64,000 nucleotides of DNA from Uliginosibacterium sp. 31-16 (GCF_030730865.1 NZ_JAVALZ010000001.1:1240001-1304000), one strand, 5' to 3'. Shown: positions 1 through 8,955, counted from the stretch's first letter. The notes: generated by a model not told the origin, from the letters alone. Made by a program: numbers and translations.

Positions 1-1
1 G

Positions 2-1069
2 GTGGGGCCGGAGGCGCCTCTGGCGGCGGGCATTGTGGATGCGTTCCGTGCCGAGGGCTTGCCCATCTTCGGGCCGAGCAAGGCCTGTGCGCAGCTTGAG
101 GCCTCCAAGGATTTTGCCAAGGCGTTCATGCAGCGTCACGGCATTCCCACCGCGAAGTATCAGACCTTCTCGGACGCCGCTGCCGCGCATGCCTACATCG
201 ATGCCGAAGGTGCGCCGATCGTCATCAAGGCCGACGGGTTGGCTGCCGGCAAGGGCGTGGTGGTGGCCATGTCGCTGGACGAAGCACATGCCGCCATCGA
301 CATGATGCTGCTCGACAACAAGATGGGCGACGCCGGTGCGCGCGTGGTCATCGAGGAATTCATGGCTGGCGAAGAAGCCAGCTTCATCGTCATGTGCGAT
401 GGCAAGCATGCACTGGCCATGGCGACCAGCCAGGACCACAAACGCCTGCTCGACGCTGATCAGGGCCCCAACACCGGCGGCATGGGCGCCTACTCACCGG
501 CTCCGGTGGTCACCCCGGCGGTGCACGCGCGTGCCATGCGCGAAGTGATCAAGCCCGTGCTCGACGGCATGATTGCCGAAGGCACGCCTTATACCGGCTT
601 CCTGTATGCCGGCCTGATGATCGATGAAGCCGGTGCGCCGCGCGTAGTCGAATTCAACTGCCGTTTCGGCGACCCGGAAACCCAGCCGGTGATGATGCGG
701 CTGAAAACCGATCTGGTCGATCTGGTCGAGGCTGCCATTGCTGGCAAGCTGGATACCGCCGAGGCCGACTGGGACCGGCGCGTCGCGCTCGGCGTGGTGC
801 TGGCTGCGGGCGGCTACCCGGATGATCCGCGCAAGGGCGATGCGATCAGCGGGCTGGAGGCCAAACAGGAGGATGCCCATGTCTTCCACGCCGGCACGAC
901 CCTGCGCCATGGCAAGGTGGTCAGCAATGGCGGCCGCGTGCTGTGCGTCACCGCGCTCGGCGACTCGGTCAAGGAAGCTCAGACCCGCGCCTACGAGCTG
1001 ACCAGCAAGATCCACTTCGAAGGCATGCAATACCGTCACGATATCGGCTATCGCGCGATCAAGCGCTGA
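2..1069 (+). CDS. purD: Phosphoribosylamine-glycine ligase (GAR synthetase), 5' end missing
   Basis: Catalyses ATP-dependent joining of glycine to phosphoribosylamine, the second step of purine synthesis, in the cytoplasm. The visible 355 residues cover the ATP-grasp part: a glycine-rich ATP-binding stretch (ADGLAAGKGVVVA), the QDHKR and NTGGMGAYSP segments, and the metal-binding EFNCRFGDPE segment near residue 217, all hallmarks of PurD. The family is about 425 residues long, so roughly 70 N-terminal residues lie before the window; the GTG at position 2 is not the real start. A hairpin terminator follows the stop. purE and purK of the same pathway lie 46 kb further on. Confidence 0.96.
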   Translation: MGPEAPLAAGIVDAFRAEGLPIFGPSKACAQLEASKDFAKAFMQRHGIPTAKYQTFSDAAAAHAYIDAEGAPIVIKADGLAAGKGVVVAMSLDEAHAAIDMMLLDNKMGDAGARVVIEEFMAGEEASFIVMCDGKHALAMATSQDHKRLLDADQGPNTGGMGAYSPAPVVTPAVHARAMREVIKPVLDGMIAEGTPYTGFLYAGLMIDEAGAPRVVEFNCRFGDPETQPVMMRLKTDLVDLVEAAIAGKLDTAEADWDRRVALGVVLAAGGYPDDPRKGDAISGLEAKQEDAHVFHAGTTLRHGKVVSNGGRVLCVTALGDSVKEAQTRAYELTSKIHFEGMQYRHDIGYRAIKR

Positions 1070-1089
1070 TTCCGGTGTTGCAGGGACAA

Positions 1090-1124
1090 AGGGCATCGCT
1101 GCATTGCACGGTGCCCTTTTGTTT
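1090..1124 (+). terminator. Rho-independent terminator of purD
   Basis: A 9-base stem (AGGGCATCG pairing with CGGTGCCCT through one G-U pair) is followed by TTTTGTTTT, 20 bases after the purD stop codon. Confidence 0.75.
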
Positions 1125-1131
1125 TGAGTGT

Positions 1132-1210
1132 GCTGAAGAGCCGCGTGCAGCAAGGTCCTTCAGCAGGCCTGCCGGGGAAGGCAATCAGGATGCGGCTTGG
1201 CGAGGCTGGT
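1132..1210. repeat. REP-like intergenic repeat copy
   Basis: CTGAAG at 1133 pairs with CTTCAG at 1158, enclosing the GCCGCGTGC core; a GGCCTGCCGGGGAAGGC half follows. It matches in layout other copies in this window (for example 50270 and 51507). Confidence 0.5.
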
Positions 1211-1262
1211 GCATGGGAATGCCCGTCACAAGCCACTCTTCGGACGGCGCTGCATCACGGGC

Positions 1263-1652
1263 CTAGCCGCCCCGCCAGCGGTCCATGCTGCGCCGGTCGC
1301 GCTTGGTCGGGCGGCCGTGGATGTCGGCGGCGGGCTCGACGCGCAGGTGGCGTTCGTCCAGCTGCTTCGCTCGGCGCGCCTGGCTGGCTTCGGTTTCGGC
1401 GTAGAGCTTGCGCGCTTCAGGGGCCGGGCCGCGTTTTTCGGAGAGCCCTTCCACCACCAGTTCCCAGTGCAGATCGCCGATGGAGAGTTCCACGCGGTCA
1501 CCGATCTTCACGTCCTTGGCGGGCTTCACGCGCAGGCCGTTGACCTGCACTCTGCCGCCGTCCACGGCGTCGGTGGCGAGCGAGCGGGTCTTGAAGAAGC
1601 GTGCGGCCCACAGCCATTTGTCGATGCGAACCGCGCTTAATTCCGTCACCAC
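1263..1652 (-). CDS. hslR: Hsp15-like S4-domain RNA-binding protein
   Basis: A 129-residue ribosome-associated heat-shock protein. In E. coli Hsp15 binds free 50S subunits that carry a stranded nascent chain. The S4 domain fills residues 8-70 (RIDKWLWAARFFKTRS, then GGRVQVNG), the classic Hsp15 opening. The C-terminal third is basic and rich in Arg, as in E. coli Hsp15. It is a single gene here, with purD convergent on the other side and about 95 bases separating it from the VOC gene upstream. Confidence 0.9.
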   Translation of the reverse strand: MVTELSAVRIDKWLWAARFFKTRSLATDAVDGGRVQVNGLRVKPAKDVKIGDRVELSIGDLHWELVVEGLSEKRGPAPEARKLYAETEASQARRAKQLDERHLRVEPAADIHGRPTKRDRRSMDRWRGG

Positions 1653-1746
1653 GGCAGCCCTGCCTTTGTCGACTTCGTCTGGCCGTGCTCAAGCACTGTC
1701 TGCGCCTCGTCTTCGCGGCAGGTCTGCCGTGGAGCGGAATTGTTCA

Positions 1747-2145
1747 TCACTCGATCCAGACGAAAGGATTGAAGGCGACTTCCCACAGATGATCATCAGG
1801 GTCGGCAAAATAGCCGGAGTGGCCACCCCAGAACACATCCTGCGCCGGTTTGACGATGCGTCCGCCAGCCGCCTCGGCCTGTGCCAGCACCTGGGCAACT
1901 TCTTCCCGGGTACGCACGTTGTGCGCCAGGGTGATACCGCGAAAGCCGCTGCCGGCAGCGTCGCAGCCCACGTCCTCGGCCAGCGCCGCGCGCGGATAGA
2001 GCGACAGCCACAAGCCGTTGAGTTGCAGAAAGACCACGCCTTCCTGAGATTCGGGGCGCAGCGGAAAACCCAACGCGAGGTAGAAGTTGCGGGCGCGGGC
2101 CAGATCGGCCACACCCAGCGTGATCAGGCTGAGGCGTGCTTCCAT
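1747..2145 (-). CDS. VOC (glyoxalase/bleomycin resistance) family protein
   Basis: A 132-residue protein with two beta-alpha-beta-beta-beta modules typical of the vicinal oxygen chelate fold. It opens with LSLITLGVADLARARNFY, and the second module ends with YFADPDDHLWEVAFNP, where the E would be a metal ligand. The substrate cannot be told. Its ATG overlaps the stop of the glutathione transferase gene by one base (TGATG), so the two are translationally coupled and may act in the same detoxification or maleyl/thiol pathway. That link is inference. Confidence 0.85.
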   Translation of the reverse strand: MEARLSLITLGVADLARARNFYLALGFPLRPESQEGVVFLQLNGLWLSLYPRAALAEDVGCDAAGSGFRGITLAHNVRTREEVAQVLAQAEAAGGRIVKPAQDVFWGGHSGYFADPDDHLWEVAFNPFVWIE

Positions 2146-2780
2146 CAGACGGGCTCAGCCGGTGTCACGGCTTCAGTCAGGGCCGCCGCTTTCCATTCGA
2201 GCATGTGCGGGTGCGCCAGCATCGTTTGCAGATAATCGTTGGCGCCGTTGTCGAGTTGTACGCCATAGCTCTCGAAACGGAAACATACCGGCGCGAACAT
2301 CATGTCGGCGATGCTGTATTCGCCGAACAGATAGCGACCACGACTGCCGTAATGGGCGCGGCAATGCTTCCAGATCTGGGTGATGCGGGCGATGTCGGCG
2401 TCGACTTCCGGCGTGCGCCCCTGGCCGCGCAGATCTGCGCCCACTTCCATCGACATGTGCGTGCGCAGTGCGGAAAAACCGCTATGCATTTCGGCCGACA
2501 CAGCGCGGGCAACGGCGCGTGCCGCGCCATCCAGCGGCCACAGGGGTGCCACTTCTTCAGCCAGATATTCCGCAATCGCCAGCGAATCCCACACCGCCAG
2601 ACCATTGTCGATCAGACAGGGCACCTTGCCCGAGGGGCTGAAGTGCTCGATCCGGGTCTTGGTGTCGGGCTGGCGCAGGGGGATGCAGATTTCCTCGAAG
2701 GCGAGCCCGCTGGCCTTGGCGGCTAGCCAGGCGCGCAGCGACCAGGAGGACCAGGTTTTTGTGCCGATGATCAGTTGCAT
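2145..2780 (-). CDS. Glutathione S-transferase family protein
   Basis: A 211-residue cytosolic GST. The N-terminal thioredoxin-like domain holds WSSWSLRAWL (catalytic Ser region), then GKVPCLIDNG with the cis-Pro that binds glutathione, then WDSLAIAEYLAEE for the gamma-Glu contact. The all-alpha C-terminal domain follows. An ATG 20 codons upstream is also in frame, but the MQLIIG start matches the family and avoids an odd basic leader. It is followed without a gap by the VOC gene. Confidence 0.88.
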   Translation of the reverse strand: MQLIIGTKTWSSWSLRAWLAAKASGLAFEEICIPLRQPDTKTRIEHFSPSGKVPCLIDNGLAVWDSLAIAEYLAEEVAPLWPLDGAARAVARAVSAEMHSGFSALRTHMSMEVGADLRGQGRTPEVDADIARITQIWKHCRAHYGSRGRYLFGEYSIADMMFAPVCFRFESYGVQLDNGANDYLQTMLAHPHMLEWKAAALTEAVTPAEPV

Positions 2781-2988
2781 GAGAAAACCGCCGTTCCTTG
2801 CGTGCAGAGTGCGTGAATTGTGGAGGATCACTTTCTTCAACGCATGGAATTATTGCACGGTCGAACCAATGTAGCCGTGCGTACGTCGGCAAACCGGGGC
2901 AGTCCGTAGAACCGCACCCAGCTTGCCTCTCCGGCATGCCATGCCGAAAAACAAGGCAGCAAGCGGCTCGGCAGGGCCGAGCCTGGAA

Positions 2989-4938
2989 TCATGGTTCGTC
3001 CGGTGCCAGCGCCAGTTCGGTGGTGTTGGCCGGCACTTTGCCCAGCCGCGTGGTCAGCGACACCGGCCGGCGCTCCAGCAGGGTGGCGTACATCTCGGCG
3101 TTGGCCATCACCTTCTTCACGTAGTCGCGGGTTTCCGTGAAGGGAATGGTCTCGGTATAGATTGCGCCTTCCAGCGGTTTGCTGTCGCGCCAGCGGCGCG
3201 CCCGGCCGGGGCCGGCGTTATACGCGGCAGAGGCCAGCACCGGGTGGTTGGCCAGCGTATCCAGCACGTGGCGCAGATAGGCGCTGCCGACCTGCACGTT
3301 GGTATCGATGGCGGTCAGCCAGCCGGAGTGGTAATCACCCCAGCCCTGGCGTTTGGCAATCCATTTGCCGGTCGCCGGCATCACCTGCATCAGCCCCTGC
3401 GCGCCCACGCCGGAGCGGGCGATGGACAGGAAGCGGCTCTCCTGCCGCACCAGCCCGAAGACCCAGGGCAGATCCAGTGCCTGTGCCTGCGCCTCGCGGG
3501 CAAACACGTCGTAGTAGGGCGCCAGATAACGCAGCGCGAAATCGTGTTCGTTGCGTGTGCGCTCTGCTGCGTTGATGGCACGGTCGTACAGGCCATTACG
3601 ACGGGCGACTTCGGCGGCGGCAAGCAGGGTGCGGTCATCCACGCTGCGCAGGCCCCAGGCCCATTCGCGCAGGGCCTCGGTACGCAGATCAAGGCGATAC
3701 AGCGCAAGCACGCGGCGCGTCTCCGGGGCGTTCTGCACGCGGACGATTTCGGTCTGGGTGACGGGCGCGGCGGCTTTCGGCCAGATGTATTGACGGCCCA
3801 GCGCCTCGGTCGACAGGATGCCGTAGAAATGGGGCTGGTCGGCGGCGCGCAGGAAGGCCATCCTTGCTTCGGCGCTCTTGCCCTGCGCCTGCAGGGCGCG
3901 GCCCAGCCAGTAGCTCCAGTCGGGCAACTCCTGTTGGGCGGCCGGCATGGCCTCGATGCCCTGACGTACGCCTGCCCAGTTGCCAGCGCGCAGCGCCACA
4001 CGCACACGCCAGGCCCGTTGCTCATCGGTCATGAGCGTGCCCTGGGCCTGCGCAAACCAGGCCGAGGCCTCCGGCATCTGCGCCAGTGCGGCCATCCAGG
4101 CCAGCTGGCCCCACACATAGGCGCGCTCTTCATCGCGGTAGGCACTGCTTTCCAGCCCGCGCCAATGCACCACGGCATCGCGTACATTGCTGCGTGCCAG
4201 ACGGGCGATGGCGGCCAGCACCACTTCACGCCCGCCGCGTCCGTTCGGATTGCGGGCGTTGGCCGAGGCGAGGAAGCGCGCCGGGTTTTCCAGCGCGACC
4301 GTCAGGCTGGCCGGGCTCGGACTCTGGTTCTCGGGCAGCCAGCTCGCCGCGTCGCGTGCCGGGTTGAAGCGCTTCGCCTCAACCAGCCGACGGAAGCGCT
4401 GCCACACATCCTCGGAGCCCAGACGGCCGCTGCTCACCAGTGCCTGCAGCGGGGCGTCGCAGGCCGCCGGTGTATCCATCATCGTCAGCCACACGCCTTC
4501 CAGGGCACGGCCGGCATCGGCGGCGTAGCTGCCGCCGGATTGGGCGGCCCAGCATTGCGCCTCCTGATCCGGTTGCATCAACAGGCCATACTCGGCCTCG
4601 AAAGCTCCCCAGCGCTTCTCGTAAGCCAGGCGCTTCACCCACTCCTGACGCAGTTTCTCGGCCAGCCAGGTGCCGGCATTGCGGCGCAGGAAATCGCTGA
4701 TTGCCTCGGCCGGAGCCGGTTCGGAAATGCGCGCAATGCGGGCCGACAGCGGCCAGTACTGCACGTACGGCTCCAGCACATGATCAGAGGTGCTGGCAGC
4801 CATTGCTACCAGACGCTGCGAATCGCCACGCGTGGCCGCCTCGCGCGCGGCGAGAATGCGCTCATCGCCGGGTTCTGCCTGCACGGCACCACTCAGACCG
4901 AGGAGGGCCAGCAGACTCGCGCACAACTTGTACTTCAT
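2989..4938 (-). CDS. slt: Soluble lytic murein transglycosylase (Slt70 family)
   Basis: A 649-residue periplasmic enzyme that cleaves the MurNAc-GlcNAc bond of peptidoglycan and forms 1,6-anhydro ends. A signal peptide (MKYKLCASLLALLGLSGAVQA) is cut before EPGDE. A long alpha-superhelical region follows. The C-terminal SLT domain begins near residue 490; the catalytic Glu is in RQESRF at about residue 500, followed by GLMQVMPAT and SAAYNAGPGR. The length matches the family. The start at 4938 was chosen because the signal peptide begins there. It is divergent from ygfA, 110 bases away. Confidence 0.94.
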   Translation of the reverse strand: MKYKLCASLLALLGLSGAVQAEPGDERILAAREAATRGDSQRLVAMAASTSDHVLEPYVQYWPLSARIARISEPAPAEAISDFLRRNAGTWLAEKLRQEWVKRLAYEKRWGAFEAEYGLLMQPDQEAQCWAAQSGGSYAADAGRALEGVWLTMMDTPAACDAPLQALVSSGRLGSEDVWQRFRRLVEAKRFNPARDAASWLPENQSPSPASLTVALENPARFLASANARNPNGRGGREVVLAAIARLARSNVRDAVVHWRGLESSAYRDEERAYVWGQLAWMAALAQMPEASAWFAQAQGTLMTDEQRAWRVRVALRAGNWAGVRQGIEAMPAAQQELPDWSYWLGRALQAQGKSAEARMAFLRAADQPHFYGILSTEALGRQYIWPKAAAPVTQTEIVRVQNAPETRRVLALYRLDLRTEALREWAWGLRSVDDRTLLAAAEVARRNGLYDRAINAAERTRNEHDFALRYLAPYYDVFAREAQAQALDLPWVFGLVRQESRFLSIARSGVGAQGLMQVMPATGKWIAKRQGWGDYHSGWLTAIDTNVQVGSAYLRHVLDTLANHPVLASAAYNAGPGRARRWRDSKPLEGAIYTETIPFTETRDYVKKVMANAEMYATLLERRPVSLTTRLGKVPANTTELALAPDEP

Positions 4939-5048
4939 GACGTAACATCCCCAACTGTTTTGACTGCACCCCTCGCCGCTTGCGGGAGAGGGGCCCGGGG
5001 GAGAGGATTGCCCCTGCCCACCTGATCCGCACCAAGGCAGCATACCAC

Positions 5049-5633
5049 GTGACTCGCCTCAACCCTGACCGCAAAGCCCGGCGCGCCGCGCTGATCGCCG
5101 AGCGTGAAGCCCTCTCGCCGCTGAGCCGCATCCATCTCACGGCCGAGCTGGCCGCGCATCTTGGCGAATTGCTGGACCGTCTCAATCCTCAGACCCTCGG
5201 ATTCTGCTGGCCGTTCCGTGGCGAGCCTGATCTGCGTGAATTTCTTTCGCTGTGGCGCGCGCAGGGCCCGGGGCGCCTGCTTGCTTTGCCCATCGTGCCG
5301 GAAACGCCCGGCCCGCTTGCCTTTCACACCTGGCGCCCCGGCGACCCAATGGTGACGGACCGCTTCGGCATACCTGCCCCGCAAGGCACGCCACAAGCGG
5401 CTCCCGACGTGGTGCTCGTACCGGTGAATGGCTTCGACGCGCGTGGCTATCGCATCGGCTACGGCGGCGGCTTCTTCGACCGCACCCTGGCGGCGCTGCG
5501 GCCCGCACCGATTGCCGTCGGGGTCGGTTTCGAAATCGCCCGGGTGGATGACGTGTTGCCCGAGCCGCACGACCTGCCACTGGACTGGATGGTGACTGAA
5601 GTCGGCGTGGTGGTCAGCCCGGCGGCTTGCTGA
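5049..5633 (+). CDS. ygfA: 5-formyltetrahydrofolate cyclo-ligase
   Basis: Converts 5-formyl-THF to 5,10-methenyl-THF with ATP, returning stored folate to the one-carbon pool. At 194 residues it has the family length. The N-terminal basic helix (RKARRAALIAEREA), the substrate-binding FCWPFRGEPD and the ATP-site GYRIGYGGGFFDRTLA are present. The likely start is GTG at 5049; an upstream TTG at 4980 would add 23 residues of atypical sequence. In many proteobacteria 6S RNA lies directly before this gene, but the 110-base gap here is too short for it. Confidence 0.92.
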   Translation: MTRLNPDRKARRAALIAEREALSPLSRIHLTAELAAHLGELLDRLNPQTLGFCWPFRGEPDLREFLSLWRAQGPGRLLALPIVPETPGPLAFHTWRPGDPMVTDRFGIPAPQGTPQAAPDVVLVPVNGFDARGYRIGYGGGFFDRTLAALRPAPIAVGVGFEIARVDDVLPEPHDLPLDWMVTEVGVVVSPAAC

Positions 5634-5675
5634 AGCAGGCACGGTGAGGCTTATACGCGGGAATCCGGCGCGCCA

Positions 5676-5726
5676 GAAAAAACGGAGCGGCAGCACGGCC
5701 CTGTCTGAACCGTGTTGCCGCTCCGT
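5676..5726 (-). terminator. Terminator of the three-lipoprotein operon
   Basis: A 17-base stem (5682-5698 pairing with 5710-5726, one G-U pair) around an 11-base loop, followed on the minus strand by a run of T. It lies 25 bases beyond the stop of the DUF799 gene. Confidence 0.85.
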
Positions 5727-5750
5727 GGCGGACATGCCGGGCGGGAAGGC

Positions 5751-6431
5751 TCAGCGCTGCGGCGCGTCGTCCTTGCCGTAGTTTGCCGCGTGCGGGCCGT
5801 AGAGCAGGCCGTTGGGGCGCGGTGCCAGCAGACGCTGGCTGGTGATGCCGGCAATCGGATGGCCCTGCTCGCTGACCGTATTCACGACCTGCTTCACCGC
5901 CGCCGTCACCAGCATGCCGATCAGCCCGCCACCGCTGTTGTTGTTATTGCCTTCGTCGTTCGAGGCCGTTGCTACGCCGTTCCACAGGGTTGTGCCGGTC
6001 CTGAGATCGACCAGTTTGGCGTTGGCGGTCACCCGCGTGACGCTGGAGAACACCATGTAGCGCGTGCCGTAATCGGTGATCTCGATGTACAGCGCGGCAT
6101 CGGCGCCGAAGATCTCACGCAGTTTGGCATGGCTTACCCCGACGATTTCGTCGGGGCTGACGAGGCCGTTCTGGCGGAAGGTCTCATCCACCATCGCCAC
6201 CGGAAACACGTAGTAGCCCGCTTCACCCAGCGGATAACTGGTCCAGGAGAGGAAGCTGTAGGTGGCCTTCACGTCCGGCGACTTGTTGACCGGCGGCAGC
6301 ACCAGGATCGACTTCGGCCTGGCCTGTTTGAAGGCGGTGTAGTCGTAAGGCTTGGGCGTTGCGCAGGCAACGAGCAGGGCGGTGGCAGCGCAGGTGGCGG
6401 CGAGCTTGAGGAAGCGGCTTGCGTGCATCAT
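5751..6431 (-). CDS. DUF799 / GNA1162-like lipoprotein
   Basis: A 226-residue putative outer-membrane lipoprotein. A signal peptide ends in the lipobox LLVACATP, with Cys at about residue 23. The body (SILVLPPVNKSPDVKATYSFLS, then YYVFPVAMVDETFRQNG) matches the DUF799 family that includes meningococcal GNA1162, whose fold resembles TolB-like periplasmic domains. A Gly/Asn-rich stretch (NNNNSGGG) lies near residue 165. It is the last gene of a three-gene operon with DUF4810 and CsgG-like lipoproteins; its ATG overlaps the DUF4810 stop (ATGA). The cellular role is unproven. Confidence 0.85.
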   Translation of the reverse strand: MMHASRFLKLAATCAATALLVACATPKPYDYTAFKQARPKSILVLPPVNKSPDVKATYSFLSWTSYPLGEAGYYVFPVAMVDETFRQNGLVSPDEIVGVSHAKLREIFGADAALYIEITDYGTRYMVFSSVTRVTANAKLVDLRTGTTLWNGVATASNDEGNNNNSGGGLIGMLVTAAVKQVVNTVSEQGHPIAGITSQRLLAPRPNGLLYGPHAANYGKDDAPQR

Positions 6432-6790
6432 TTCTTCTCACCCCCGCCCAGTTTCGCGAGCATGAAGTCCATATAGGTTGTCGACTCCGGGAACAGCGCC
6501 TTCTCGGCCTCGAAGGCCTGGCGGGCCAGATCCGGCTTGCCCTCGGCGATGTGCAGCATGCCGAGGTGGGCATGGAAGCCCGGTGGCAGTGCCTTGTTTG
6601 CCGCGCGAGCCTCCTCCTGCGTTTTCTGCAGGGCGAGGATTTCGGCGTTGTGATCACCGTCCTGCGCCTTCAGGTAGGTGTAAACCTGTGGCTGGTAGCT
6701 GCCCCAGTGGTACAGCGTCGGCGTGCCGGCACAGCCGGCGAGCAATGCGAGCGCCAGCAGTGCGGCAAAAAATCTGCAGTTCAGATTCAT
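6428..6790 (-). CDS. DUF4810 lipoprotein
   Basis: A small 120-residue lipoprotein with signal peptide and lipobox LALLAGCAGT (Cys near residue 21), then the family signature YHWGSYQPQVYTYLK. The remainder is TPR-like helical sequence (KPDLARQAFEAEKALFPES). It sits between the CsgG-like and DUF799 genes, 10 bases after the first and overlapping the second, so the three are made as a set. The conserved trio suggests a complex at the outer membrane, with the function unknown. Confidence 0.85.
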   Translation of the reverse strand: MNLNCRFFAALLALALLAGCAGTPTLYHWGSYQPQVYTYLKAQDGDHNAEILALQKTQEEARAANKALPPGFHAHLGMLHIAEGKPDLARQAFEAEKALFPESTTYMDFMLAKLGGGEKK

Positions 6791-6800
6791 CGTGCCGACC

Positions 6801-7466
6801 TTACTTCGCCGGACGCCAGGCACCGGTTTCGACACCGCGTACCAGCGTGTTGACCGCCTCGCGGATCGCCAGGTCCAGAACCTTGCCGTTGAGCGTCGAG
6901 TCATAACCTGCGGTGCCGCCGAAGCCGATCACCTCGCGGTTGGACAGGCTGTACTCGCCCGCACCGGAGGCCGAATACACGACTTCTGACGTGCGCACAT
7001 CAACGATGTTCAGATTGACCTTGGCATACGCCACCTGTTCGCGGCCACGCCCGAGAATGCCGAAGAGCTGATGATCGCCCACCTCTTTGCGGCCGAACTC
7101 GGAAACGTCACCGGTCACCACATAGTCTGCACCCTTGATGGTTTGCGCTTCCTTGTTGAAACCGGCTTCCTGCGCGGTTTCCTTCAGGTTCTCGCGGTCC
7201 AGCACGCTGAAGCGGCCGGTCTGCTGCAGGTGGGTGATGAGAATGGTCTTGGCCTGGCTGCCGAGGCGATCCACGTTGTCCGAGAAAATGCCGCGCATGT
7301 AGGACGAGCGGTTATCAAACTTGCCGACCGACAAAGGGCTGCGCGGACCGGCGTAAGACTGGCCGGCGGTGTTGACCTTGGCAACCTCCAGGGTGCGCGA
7401 GGATTCGGTGGCGCAACCGGCCAGCAGGGCCGCGAACAGGGCGGCGATAAAGAGTGACTTGCTCAT
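6801..7466 (-). CDS. CsgG/HfaB-family lipoprotein
   Basis: A 221-residue lipoprotein homologous to CsgG, the curli secretion channel. The signal peptide ends in LLAGCATES (lipobox Cys near residue 16). The core has LSVGKFDNRSSYMRGIFSD, GRFSVLDRENL and DYVVTGDVSEFG, all typical of CsgG. It is shorter than curli CsgG (about 262 residues). No curli subunit genes are near. AGGAG lies about 8 bases before the ATG, supporting 7466 as the start. First gene of the lipoprotein operon, so its regulation sets that of the trio. Confidence 0.87.
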   Translation of the reverse strand: MSKSLFIAALFAALLAGCATESSRTLEVAKVNTAGQSYAGPRSPLSVGKFDNRSSYMRGIFSDNVDRLGSQAKTILITHLQQTGRFSVLDRENLKETAQEAGFNKEAQTIKGADYVVTGDVSEFGRKEVGDHQLFGILGRGREQVAYAKVNLNIVDVRTSEVVYSASGAGEYSLSNREVIGFGGTAGYDSTLNGKVLDLAIREAVNTLVRGVETGAWRPAK

Positions 7467-7571
7467 GATGGACTCCTGAAAGACAGACAGTGAAACGCCT
7501 GCGAAGGACGCGAGGATACGCGAAATGATTGGTGACGCGTGGCTCTGGATCAACCGCCTGAGCCGGACATG

Positions 7572-7600
7572 AAAAAGGCCTGCCACACCGGCAGACCTTT
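7572..7600 (-). terminator. Terminator of pgk
   Basis: On the minus strand AAGGTCTGCCG and GGCAGGCCTT form a stem around a short GTGT loop, followed by TTTTTC. It lies 23 bases past the pgk stop. Confidence 0.75.
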
Positions 7601-7622
7601 GCACATCCGGCGTGAACCGGAA

Positions 7623-8855
7623 TTACTTGTTGCTGAGTGCTTCGACGCCCGGCAGAGCCTTGCCTTCGAGGAATTCCAGCGAAGCGCCGCCGCCGGTGGA
7701 CACGTGGGAGACCTGATCTTCCAGACCGGCCTTCTCGACCGCAGCCACGGAGTCACCGCCACCGACGATGGTGATCGCGCCCTTGGCGGTGGCTTCGGTC
7801 AGTGCGTTGGCCACCGCGTAGGTGCCGACAGCCGAAGCGTCGATCTCGAACACGCCCATCGGGCCGTTCCACAGCACGGTCTTCGCGCCACGCACGATGT
7901 CTGCGTAGAGAGCGGCGCTCTTGGAGCCGATGTCCACGCCTTCCTGATCAGCCGGGATGGCAGTGGAAGCGACTTCGACCAGACCGTCGAGGGTACGCGC
8001 ACCGAAGTCCAGCTTCTTGGTGACCATGGTGTCGATCGGCAGCACCAGCTTGTCGCCGGCCTTGGCCATCAGGCTCTTGGCCAGCTCGACCTTGTCCAGT
8101 TCGCACAGCGAGTTGCCGACTTCGTAGCCCATGGCCTTGAAGAAGGTAAAGGCCATGCCGCCACCGATCAGCAGCTTGTCGACCTTGGGCAGCAGAGCTT
8201 CGACCACGTCGATCTTGCCGGAGATCTTGGAACCACCAATGATCGCCACCAGCGGACGCACCGGCTTGTTCACGGCTTCACCGAGGAAATCCAGTTCCTT
8301 CTTCAGCAGCAGGCCCGAGGCGCGCGGCAGATTGATGCCGACGACCGAGCTGTGGGCGCGGTGAGCGGTACCGAAAGCGTCCAGCACGAACACGTCGCCG
8401 TGGCGGGAGAGCGCGGCGCGGAAGGCTTCGATGGCTTCCGGCGTGGCCTTGGTGACGTTGCCTTCCTTGTCCTTGACCTTGCCTTCTTCTTCCAGGTGGT
8501 AGCGCACGTTTTCGAGCAGCACCACTTCGCCCGCGGCGAGCTTGCTGGTCACGGCTTCGACTTCAGCGCCGACGCAGTCGGAGAGGAACTTCACCGGCTT
8601 GCCCAGCAGCTTTTGCAGGCGTTCGGCCACCGGGGCCAGGGTGCACTTGGCGACAACCTTGCCGTCCGGACGGCCGAGGTGCGACATCAGGACAACGGAA
8701 GCGCCTTTGTCCAGCGCGTACTTGATGGTCGGCAGGGCGGCGCGGATGCGCTTGTCGCTTTCGACAACACCGTTATTCACAGGCACGTTGAAATCCACGC
8801 GCATCAGCACGCGCTTGCCGGCGAGGTCCAGATCTTCGATGAACAGTTTGGTCAT
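7623..8855 (-). CDS. pgk: Phosphoglycerate kinase
   Basis: A 410-residue glycolytic and Calvin-cycle enzyme that moves phosphate between 1,3-bisphosphoglycerate and ADP. Present are RVDFNVPVNNG (substrate-binding), SHLGRPDGK, VLDAFGTAHRAHSS, the hinge IIGGSKISGK and the nucleotide-site TIVGGGDSVAAVEK. The start MTKLFIEDLDL at 8855 fits the family; an upstream extension would not. It is not joined to gap or pyk here, as it often is in betaproteobacteria. Confidence 0.97.
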   Translation of the reverse strand: MTKLFIEDLDLAGKRVLMRVDFNVPVNNGVVESDKRIRAALPTIKYALDKGASVVLMSHLGRPDGKVVAKCTLAPVAERLQKLLGKPVKFLSDCVGAEVEAVTSKLAAGEVVLLENVRYHLEEEGKVKDKEGNVTKATPEAIEAFRAALSRHGDVFVLDAFGTAHRAHSSVVGINLPRASGLLLKKELDFLGEAVNKPVRPLVAIIGGSKISGKIDVVEALLPKVDKLLIGGGMAFTFFKAMGYEVGNSLCELDKVELAKSLMAKAGDKLVLPIDTMVTKKLDFGARTLDGLVEVASTAIPADQEGVDIGSKSAALYADIVRGAKTVLWNGPMGVFEIDASAVGTYAVANALTEATAKGAITIVGGGDSVAAVEKAGLEDQVSHVSTGGGASLEFLEGKALPGVEALSNK

Positions 8856-8955
8856 GTTTATTCCATTAATGAAAACAGGGGTTTGGCAACCTACCATTCT
8901 ATTATCGGATTGTGGCAAATGCTCAACAGCCTTGCGCACATCTGTCCTGCGGCAA

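Noticed and set aside
2901-2985. Further REP-like copy upstream of the GST gene
   Set aside because: Only short pieces (CCGGCATGCC and ACCGCACCC) resemble the family; too weak to list as a copy.
2923-5025. Long open frame of 700 codons on the plus strand opposite slt
   Set aside because: It is a shadow of the high-GC slt gene; the minus-strand protein has a complete signal peptide and catalytic domain.
4939-5048. Possible 6S RNA before ygfA
   Set aside because: 6S RNA often precedes this gene, but the gap to the divergent slt gene is only 110 bases, too short for the roughly 180-base RNA.
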